Of a DNA stretch of 64,000 bases, positions 56,300 through 64,000 are shown piece by piece; within the stretch, counting starts at the first letter, position 1; every line of letters begins with the position of its first letter. The stretch lies in NCBI GenBank assembly GCA_903927755.1, contig CAIYOD010000013.1, forward strand, positions 1 to 64,000, written 5' to 3'. Under the pieces are notes generated by a model. It was given only the letters and a program-made list of their open reading frames with translations, searched no databases and had not been told where the DNA came from. A program made the translations under genes and the position numbers. The DNA is from an uncultured Thermoleophilia bacterium (lineage in GTDB: Bacteria; Actinomycetota; Thermoleophilia; UBA2241).

Positions 56300-57280
56300 A
56301 TGAAGCGCATACGGTGGATCGCGATGGTCGCAGCTGTGATGGCGATCGCGCTGGTAGGCGTGGCGTGCGGAGGGGACGAGCCTTCGGACGGCGCCGGTGG
56401 TGACGGGACGGCGGCCCTCTCGGGCGACATCCGCATCGACGGTTCGAGCACGGTCGGCCCGCTCACCGAGGCCGCGGCGGAGTTCTTCCAAGGGGAGAAT
56501 CCCGACGTGCGCGTGACGGTCGGCATCTCGGGGACCGGCGGCGGATTCGAGAAGTTCTGCGCCGGCGAGACCGACGCCAACGACGCCTCCCGCCAGATCG
56601 AGACGGATGAGGAAGAGCTGTGCACGACCGCGGGCGTCGAGTGGGTCGAGATGCAGGTGGCGAACGACGGTATCGCGGTCGTCATCAACCCTGAGAACGA
56701 CTGGGCGGACAACCTCACGGTCGAGCAGTTGAAGATGATCTGGAACGAGGGCAGCACGATCGACAACTGGAACCAGGTCGACCCGAGCTTCCCGGATGTC
56801 CCCCTCGAGCTCTTCGGCCCCGGCACGGACTCCGGCACGTTCGACTACTTCACCGATGCCATCAACGGTGAGGAGGGCGTCAGCCGGACCGACTACCAGG
56901 CCACCGAGGACGACAACGTCGCGGTGCAGGGCGTGGCCGGCTCCAAGGGCGGAATGGCCTATTTCGGTCTCTCCTATTACGAGCAGAACGCCGCCCAGCT
57001 GAAGGTCGTGGCGGTCGACGGCGGCAGCGGTCCCGTGACCCCGTCTCTCGAGACGGTGCAGTCCGGCGAGTACACGCCGCTCAGCAGGCCGCTCTTCATC
57101 TATCCGTCGGCCGAGGCCCTGCAGCGCCCGGAGATGGCGGCGTTCATGCAGTTCTACCTGGACAACGCGCAGAGCATCGCCGAGCAGGCCCTGTTCGTGC
57201 CGATCACCGCCGAGCAGACCGCGGCCGCGCAGGCCGTGCTCGACGGGATCGTCGGCGGAGCATCGCCGAGCGCCGAGTAA
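56300..57280 (+). CDS. pstS: Phosphate ABC transporter substrate-binding protein
   Basis: [55 protein letters not shown]; lipobox VGVACGG. Confidence 0.95.
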   Translation: MKRIRWIAMVAAVMAIALVGVACGGDEPSDGAGGDGTAALSGDIRIDGSSTVGPLTEAAAEFFQGENPDVRVTVGISGTGGGFEKFCAGETDANDASRQIETDEEELCTTAGVEWVEMQVANDGIAVVINPENDWADNLTVEQLKMIWNEGSTIDNWNQVDPSFPDVPLELFGPGTDSGTFDYFTDAINGEEGVSRTDYQATEDDNVAVQGVAGSKGGMAYFGLSYYEQNAAQLKVVAVDGGSGPVTPSLETVQSGEYTPLSRPLFIYPSAEALQRPEMAAFMQFYLDNAQSIAEQALFVPITAEQTAAAQAVLDGIVGGASPSAE

Positions 57281-57287
57281 GGAAGAC

Positions 57288-58235
57288 ATGGCGGCTGTAA
57301 CGACAGAGAGGCCCGTCTCCAGACCCCTCCAGGGGCTGGAGTCGGGTCGCCGCCGCTACCGCGAGAAGATCATCGTCGGCAGTCTGTTCCTGTGCGCGGC
57401 GCTCTCGATCGTCCTCACGGTCGGCATCGTGCTCGCGCTGCTGATCCCGAGCCTCGAGTTCTTCGGGCAGGTCAGCCCGGTCGAGTTCTTCACCGGGACG
57501 GAGTGGGCGCCCCTGTTCAAGAACTCGCAGTTCGGCGTCCTGCCGCTGCTCGGGGGCACGCTCGTCGTCACGCTCATCGCCGCGGCCATCTGCCTGCCAC
57601 TCGGCCTGCTGGCGGCCATCTACCTGAGCGAGTACGCCGCCCGGAGGACGAGAAGCTTCGTCAAGCCCATCCTCGAGATCCTCGCCGGTATCCCCACAGT
57701 GGTCTACGGGTTCTTCGCCCTGACGTTCATCACGCCGCTGCTTCGGGAGAACTGGCTGTTCGGAACCCCCCCGGGGGTGTTCAACGCCCTCTCAGCCGGT
57801 CTGGTGATGGGCATCATGATCCTCCCGACCGTCGCCTCCATCTCCGAGGACGCCATGTACGCGGTGCCGCAGTCCCTGCGCGCCGGTGCGGCCGCCCTCG
57901 GCGCTACGAAGTATGAGATCTCCACACGCGTCGTCGTGCCGGCGGGTCTCTCGGGGATCATCGCCGCCTTCGTCCTGGGCATCAGCCGCGCGGTCGGCGA
58001 GACGATGATCGTGCTCATCGCCGCCGGCGGCATGCCCAACCTCACGTTCAACCCTGTGGAGGCCATGCAGACGATGACGGCCTTCATCGGGGCCGCGGGG
58101 CTCGGGGACCAGGCCACAGGCAGCATCGGCTACAAGACCATCTTCGCCGTCGGCATCAGCCTGTTCGTCATGACCCTGATCATGAACATCATCAGCATCC
58201 GGCTGGTGAGGAAGTACCGCGAGGTCTACGATTGA
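57288..58235 (+). CDS. pstC: Phosphate ABC transporter permease PstC
   Basis: [56 protein letters not shown]. Confidence 0.94.
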   Translation: MAAVTTERPVSRPLQGLESGRRRYREKIIVGSLFLCAALSIVLTVGIVLALLIPSLEFFGQVSPVEFFTGTEWAPLFKNSQFGVLPLLGGTLVVTLIAAAICLPLGLLAAIYLSEYAARRTRSFVKPILEILAGIPTVVYGFFALTFITPLLRENWLFGTPPGVFNALSAGLVMGIMILPTVASISEDAMYAVPQSLRAGAAALGATKYEISTRVVVPAGLSGIIAAFVLGISRAVGETMIVLIAAGGMPNLTFNPVEAMQTMTAFIGAAGLGDQATGSIGYKTIFAVGISLFVMTLIMNIISIRLVRKYREVYD

Positions 58236-59139
58236 GCACCCTGAGGACGCAGAAGGACGCATCCACGACCCCGCCGGTCTCGCTGACCAGCCGGCGTGGG
58301 TGGTGGCACCGCACCAGAGACGGGGCGTTCCGCGGCGCCGTCACGGGGAGCGTGCTGGTCGGCCTCGCCGTTCTCGTCGCGCTCATCGTGCAGAGTCTCG
58401 TCGAGGGCTGGCCCAAGCTCAACTGGAACCTCATCACGAGCTTCCCCTCGAGTTTCCCGGAGAAGGCCGGCATCCAGTCGGCCATCTTCGGGACGTTCTG
58501 GATGGTGGGCATCGTGCTCGTCGTCGCCATCCCCATCGGCGTGGGGGCGGCCATCTACATGGAGCAGTTCGCGGACACCGAGGCATGGTACAACCGGTTC
58601 ATCGACGTCATCATCCAGAACCTCGCGGCCGTGCCGTCCATCGTGTACGGCATCTTGGGGCTGGCGTTCCTGGCGCGAGGCTTCCTGAACCTGGGTCCGG
58701 TCGTGCTCACCGCGGGCCTGACCCTGTCGTTCCTGGTCCTGCCGGTGGTCATCATCGCGTCGCGTGAGGCCCTCCGCGCGGTGCCGAGCTCCATCCTGGA
58801 CGGCGCGCTGGCGCTCGGCGCGACGCGCTGGCAGGGGGTCAGCAGACAGGTGTTGCCGGCGGCCATCCCGGGCATCGCCACGGGCTCGATCCTCGCCGTG
58901 TCACGTGCGATCGGCGAGGCGGCGCCGCTGCTGCTGCTCGGAGCGCTGCAGTTCATCACCTTCAACCCGACGGGGTTGAACAGCTCGTTCACGGCGCTCC
59001 CCATCCAGATCTTCAACTGGGTCTCACGACCGAATGTGGGGTTCCACGTCGCCGCCGCGGCCGCCATCATCGTGCTCCTGTGCATCACCCTGCTGATGAA
59101 CGCCGTGGCCATCTGGCTCCGTAATCGCTTCCAGCAGAC

Positions 59140-59146
<7 letters not shown>
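58232..59146 (+). CDS. pstA: Phosphate ABC transporter permease PstA
   Basis: [65 protein letters not shown] overlap with pstC. Confidence 0.94.
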
Positions 59147-60123
<977 letters not shown>

Positions 60124-60167
60124 GACGAGGCTCTCGCGGCGGGGAGCGCCCGGTCGTGCGTGCGCCG

Positions 60168-60878
60168 TCAGGTCTGATCTGGGCCTGACCCCTCGTCGCG
60201 AGAGCGCGGCTCATCGGAGAGCTCGCGCAGCTCGCCCGTCACGAGGAACACGGTCTGCTCGGCCACATCGACGGTGTTGTCGCCGATGCGCTCGAGCGCG
60301 CGCGCGATGAGCACCATGAACATCGCCCACTCACGCAGCTCGGCGTCGTCACCGATGTCGACGGCGCGCCGGAACACCTGACGGTTGAGCTGGTCGACCG
60401 CGGAGTCTTGCAGAGCGAGGTCTTCGGCGAGTTCGACGTTGCGAGAGATGTATGTCTCCCTGGCCTGGGCGATCTGCCGGCCGACGAGCCGCCCCATGGC
60501 CTCGATCGTCGCCACCATCTCCTCGTCCCGCGGCGACTCGTAGCCGGAGAGCGGCACCAGCGTGGCGACGTTCACACACTGGTCGCCCATCCGCTCCAGG
60601 CACCAGACGATGTGCAGCAGGGCTGCGACCAGGCGCAGGTCGCCGGCCACGGGGGCCTGACTGGCCAGGAGCGCGATCGCCTCATGGTGGATGTCGAGGT
60701 AGCGCAGGTTGATGGGGCGATCGGCGGCCACGACAAGGGCCGCAAGGCCCGCGTCGCAGCGACTCACGGCGTCCATGGCGCGGACGAGCTGTTCAGTGAC
60801 CTCGTCGAAGCCGCCCAGGGTACGCCGCTCGAGCTCCTCAAGCCGGCCGATGAAGGCTTGCCGAGTCTGGTGCACCAT
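60168..60878 (-). CDS. phoU: PhoU-family phosphate regulator
   Basis: TRQAFIGRLEELERRTLGGFDEVTEQLVRAMDAV...LHIVWCLERMGDQCVNVATL...RALERIGDNTVDVAEQTVFLVTGE. Confidence 0.9.
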   Translation of the reverse strand: MVHQTRQAFIGRLEELERRTLGGFDEVTEQLVRAMDAVSRCDAGLAALVVAADRPINLRYLDIHHEAIALLASQAPVAGDLRLVAALLHIVWCLERMGDQCVNVATLVPLSGYESPRDEEMVATIEAMGRLVGRQIAQARETYISRNVELAEDLALQDSAVDQLNRQVFRRAVDIGDDAELREWAMFMVLIARALERIGDNTVDVAEQTVFLVTGELRELSDEPRSRDEGSGPDQT

Positions 60879-61096
60879 GGGTCTGGCCTTACCCTTGCGA
60901 GCCGAACGGCACGCCCAGGCGAGCGCTCCACTTCCGCGCCGCTGATCGCCTTGCACCCATGTACACCTCCACGGAGAGGACGAGGCTCAAGGATAAGCGG
61001 CGCCTGTTTGCGTCGCATGAGGCTGGAGCCGCTGGTCGCCCCCTGCCCTCGCGCTACCACGCGGCTTGCCTGCGACCCGGTGTGCCGCCTTCCATC

Positions 61097-61451
61097 GCGC
61101 CATGGGCTTCGCTCCTCTGCAGGGCGACACGGTGGTCGACGGCCTGCAGATGAGGCGGGATCACGTCGGCGAAGACGGCCACCGCATCGTCTTCCGTGGC
61201 CGGGTCGGCCTCAACGCCGCAGAGGCCGACGCGGAGGCTGTGGCGGTAGCTGCCGCACGACGGGCAGTCGACGCCGCATGGCGCGCCCTGCCGCGGGGAA
61301 CCGCTACGAGCAGTTCCTCGTGGCACGCCTCACAGGCGAGCCGGACGGTCAAGGATGTTCCCGCCGCGGAGGCCGGCGGCGGGCCGGCGTCACTCTCTGA
61401 TGACACCGGCCCGCTCGGCCCCTGCTTCGAGGGGCCTCGGCTTGCCGTCAT
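61097..61451 (-). pseudogene. Candidate zinc-ribbon protein interrupted by an apparent 1-nt frameshift near 61295-61298
   Basis: Frame 1 SLTVRLACEACHEELLVAVP continues in the next frame as RQGAPCGVDCPSCGSYRHSLRVGLCGVEADPATEDDAVAVFADVIPPHL. Confidence 0.4.
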
Positions 61452-61732
61452 CGTCCGCGGTCACGGGGGGACGCCACGGACTCGGCCGGCTCTTCGCGAT
61501 CGTGCGCGCCTCTCGCCTCGGCCTCGCGCAGCTCACGCCGGCGCTCCTGCTCTGTCAGCGCGGAGGTACGGACGCTGCGGAGCTGACGCCGGATCTTCAT
61601 GCTTCTGGTGATCATGGCCACAGTCTGCCCGCGCCCTGTTAGGAAGACGTGAGCGGGGCGATTCAACGCTGCGAACGCGGCCGCATTCGCCTGGAGCCGT
61701 CGCCGCACGGCTCGTCGACGGCTGACGCTGCG

Positions 61733-61748
61733 CTAACCGTCCGCTAAC
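61733..61748 (+). promoter_or_regulatory. PHO-box-like direct repeat upstream of second phoU
   Basis: CTAACCGTCCGCTAAC, 11-bp spacing. Confidence 0.6.
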
Positions 61749-61858
61749 ACCCGGGAGGTACGTTTCTCCACGCGGCGGCGTGTACGCGCGACGCTGGCCT
61801 TCAACGGTCGCGACAGTCTGTCGGCCGAGGTGGGCATCTGCCGAGGCCCGAGGGGACG

Positions 61859-62581
61859 ATGAGACATCTGCAGCGTGAGATAGACCGGCTCAAGCGCAAA
61901 GTCCTGGCGCTGGGCGCGCTCGTGGAAGAGAACCTGCGCCTCGCCTTCCAGGCAATCGAGCAGCGCGACTCGGCGAAGGCGCGGCGCGTGATCGCGACCG
62001 ACGAGCTGATCGACCAGAGCGAGGTCGACGTCGAGGAGGAGTGCCTCAAGATCCTCGCGCTCTACCAGCCGGTGGCCGGCGACCTGCGCTTCGTGGCCGC
62101 GGTCATCAAGATCAACAGCGAGCTGGAGCGCATCGGAGACCTCTCCGCCAACATCGCCGAGCGCGCTCTCCAACTCGTGGACGAACACCCGGTGGCCGTG
62201 CCTCTTCGCGTCGCCGTGATGGCTGATCGCACGCGGGCGATTCTCGAGAGGGCGCTCGATGCCCTCGTCCGCCAGGATGCGGTGATGGCGCGTGAGGTCC
62301 TGGTCGCGGATGACGAGGTCGATGAGCTCTACGCTGAACTCATCGACGAGCTCAAGGGCGTGATCCGCGGGGACCTCGAACATCTCGACGCGATCGTGCT
62401 GCTGTTCAGCGTTGCGCGCTATCTCGAGCGGCTGGCGGATCACGCCACCAACATCGCCGAGGACGTCCTCTATATGGTCGAGGGCGAGATCCAGCGGCAC
62501 AACCAGGCGGCGGTGGCGCCGGGGACCGCCGAGGAACTCCTGGAGCTCGGCGACCTGGGGTGCGGCGACCAGCCCGACTGA
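61859..62581 (+). CDS. phoU: PhoU-family phosphate regulator (second copy)
   Basis: MRHLQREIDRLKRKVLALGALVEENLRLAFQAI...INSELERIGDLSANIAERAL...RYLERLADHATNIAEDVLYMVEGE. Confidence 0.92.
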   Translation: MRHLQREIDRLKRKVLALGALVEENLRLAFQAIEQRDSAKARRVIATDELIDQSEVDVEEECLKILALYQPVAGDLRFVAAVIKINSELERIGDLSANIAERALQLVDEHPVAVPLRVAVMADRTRAILERALDALVRQDAVMAREVLVADDEVDELYAELIDELKGVIRGDLEHLDAIVLLFSVARYLERLADHATNIAEDVLYMVEGEIQRHNQAAVAPGTAEELLELGDLGCGDQPD

Positions 62582-62634
62582 CGTTTGGCCAGCCTTCCCG
62601 GCACGCCGGTCCTCCGGCGCTTGGCGGGCAGAGG

Positions 62635-62666
62635 CGGCCCGGGCCTTCCCTACCAGGCCCGGGCCG
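62635..62666. terminator. Hairpin between convergent phoU and spoIID-like genes
   Basis: CGGCCCGGGCC-TTCCCTACCA-GGCCCGGGCCG. Confidence 0.7.
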
Positions 62667-62680
62667 TCGCTCGTACGGAG

Positions 62681-64000
62681 CTACTTGACCTTGACGGTCG
62701 TGACTGGTGACTTCGCCTTGAAGCTGGAGAAGTAGTACTTGGTCGTCGCGATGGGGCTCACCGTCTCGCTGTAGGCCGAGTAGTGCGCCTTGTAGCCGCC
62801 GGGCAGGCTCTCCGACTTGCGGGTGGTGGTGACGCCGCGAGTCTGCCATTTGCCGCCGTAGTAGGAATGCAGGTACACCTTGCCGCCCTCGGCGAGGGCT
62901 GGGTAGATGCGCCCGCTCAGCGTGACACTCCCACCCGAAGCGATGCTGGCGCCGTCGCGAGCCGCGGGAGTGATCCCCATACTCGTGGAGATGACCCAAG
63001 CGCTGTTGAGTCCGAGCTTGACACGCAGGGAGCCGCCGTCGATGAACCTGGTGCCGCCGCTGCCGATGATCGCGGCCTTGACGATGCGCGGCGAGGTGCC
63101 GCGCTTGAGCGTGTACACCGCGCGCAGCGAGCCGGCCGCGCCGAGAGGGCCGCCGACTTGGGCGGGTGTGCGGCGCAGCGGACCCCAGTCGTGCAGCGTG
63201 CCGTAGTGGTCGTAGGGGTCGTCGACGCCCTTGAGGTATGGGTAGGTGCCACCCCACACGTACTTGACGTCCTCCGTCTCCCCGCCGGAGCAGGAGAAGT
63301 ACACGGCCACGATGGGCTTGCCTTTGTAGGTGGGGCACACGCCGGCAGTCTCCTTGACTGCCGTGCTCGTGCGGGTCTTCTCGATGCCGATGCCCATGTA
63401 CGCCTGATCGCGCACGTCGCAGTAGACGTCCCACGACTTGCCGGGCTGCTTGTTGCCGAGGGCGAAGGCGCGCGCGGCGCAGGCCTGCGCCTTGAGCGCG
63501 TCCATCGGCCAGGTGTAGGGCACCTCGTGCGGGACGACGCCCCGGAGGTAGCTCTCGAGCGGCACGTGGTTGATCATCATGAGCCCGCCGCCGCCGCTCA
63601 CCACGCGGATCGCGCCGCGGTAGGCGCCGTCGTCGCCGAGGTCGGTCGTGGTGATGAGCTTGAGCGCGCCGGAGGAGGGCGTGAAGGTCGGCGCGCCGGT
63701 GTACGTCTTGCGCAGGGACCCCGCAGCGACCTTGTAGCCGAGGCTGGAGGAGGTGACCGTGGCCGTGGTGCCGCCGGGGATCGTGGTGGCGGCGCCCGTG
63801 CCCTCCACGGTGTAGTCGCTGGCGCACGTGAGCCTGACGGCGCTGAGGCCACTGCGAAGGTTGACGCGGACCACCGAGTCGTCGACGGTCGTGAAGCCGA
63901 TGCCGGTGTAGTAGTGCTTGAGGATGGCCTTGTACTCCCAGCCGTGCTTGGCATAGCCGTAGGCGCCCCACTGCGACATGCCGACGCCATGACCCCAGCC
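62681..64000 (-). CDS. SpoIID/LytB domain protein (5' end truncated by window)
   Basis: GWGHGVGMSQWGAYGYAKHGWEYKAILKHYYTGIGF; NHVPLESYLRGVVPHEVPYTWPMDALKAQACAARAFAL; frame open to window edge. Confidence 0.9.
   Translation of the reverse strand, partial: GWGHGVGMSQWGAYGYAKHGWEYKAILKHYYTGIGFTTVDDSVVRVNLRSGLSAVRLTCASDYTVEGTGAATTIPGGTTATVTSSSLGYKVAAGSLRKTYTGAPTFTPSSGALKLITTTDLGDDGAYRGAIRVVSGGGGLMMINHVPLESYLRGVVPHEVPYTWPMDALKAQACAARAFALGNKQPGKSWDVYCDVRDQAYMGIGIEKTRTSTAVKETAGVCPTYKGKPIVAVYFSCSGGETEDVKYVWGGTYPYLKGVDDPYDHYGTLHDWGPLRRTPAQVGGPLGAAGSLRAVYTLKRGTSPRIVKAAIIGSGGTRFIDGGSLRVKLGLNSAWVISTSMGITPAARDGASIASGGSVTLSGRIYPALAEGGKVYLHSYYGGKWQTRGVTTTRKSESLPGGYKAHYSAYSETVSPIATTKYYFSSFKAKSPVTTVKVK

Overview
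This 64 kb high-GC window looks like a chromosomal segment of an actinobacterium-like organism. The taxonomy is inferred only from GC content and gene content. I support about 57 protein-coding genes, several strong hairpin terminators and several regulatory sites. I saw no rRNA, tRNA, CRISPR array, transposase or phage gene.

Main blocks:
- Flavodoxin, MFS and ABC export genes (0-5 kb).
- SDR, universal stress protein and FtsX-type ABC genes (5-11.6 kb).
- A molybdenum-flavoured accessory island (11.9-22.6 kb): a ModE-like regulator, a THEP1-like NTPase and two divergent operons. The operons encode an ECF-type transporter (A, A', T), an S-component fused to a type I phosphodiesterase, and three secreted or anchored SUOX/molybdopterin-oxidoreductase-fold proteins. 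An adjacent formate dehydrogenase is a selenoprotein, with in-frame TGA and a SECIS-like hairpin, that the ORF track splits in two.
- Miscellaneous enzymes (22.7-31 kb).
- Tandem rubrerythrins and redox proteins (32-36 kb).
- A PAS histidine kinase, P-type metal ATPase with ArsR regulator, and FeoAB with a Cys-rich small protein (36-45 kb).
- NRAMP and stress genes (49-51 kb).
- A PhoB/PhoR-PstSCAB-PhoU block with matching 11-bp direct-repeat boxes (53-62.6 kb).
- A SpoIID-like protein truncated by the window end.

The best candidate for a previously undescribed system is the ECF/SUOX-fold/phosphodiesterase island, whose shared divergent promoter carries a ModE-box-like palindrome. I propose it takes up molybdenum cofactor, pterin or oxyanion; this is an inference.
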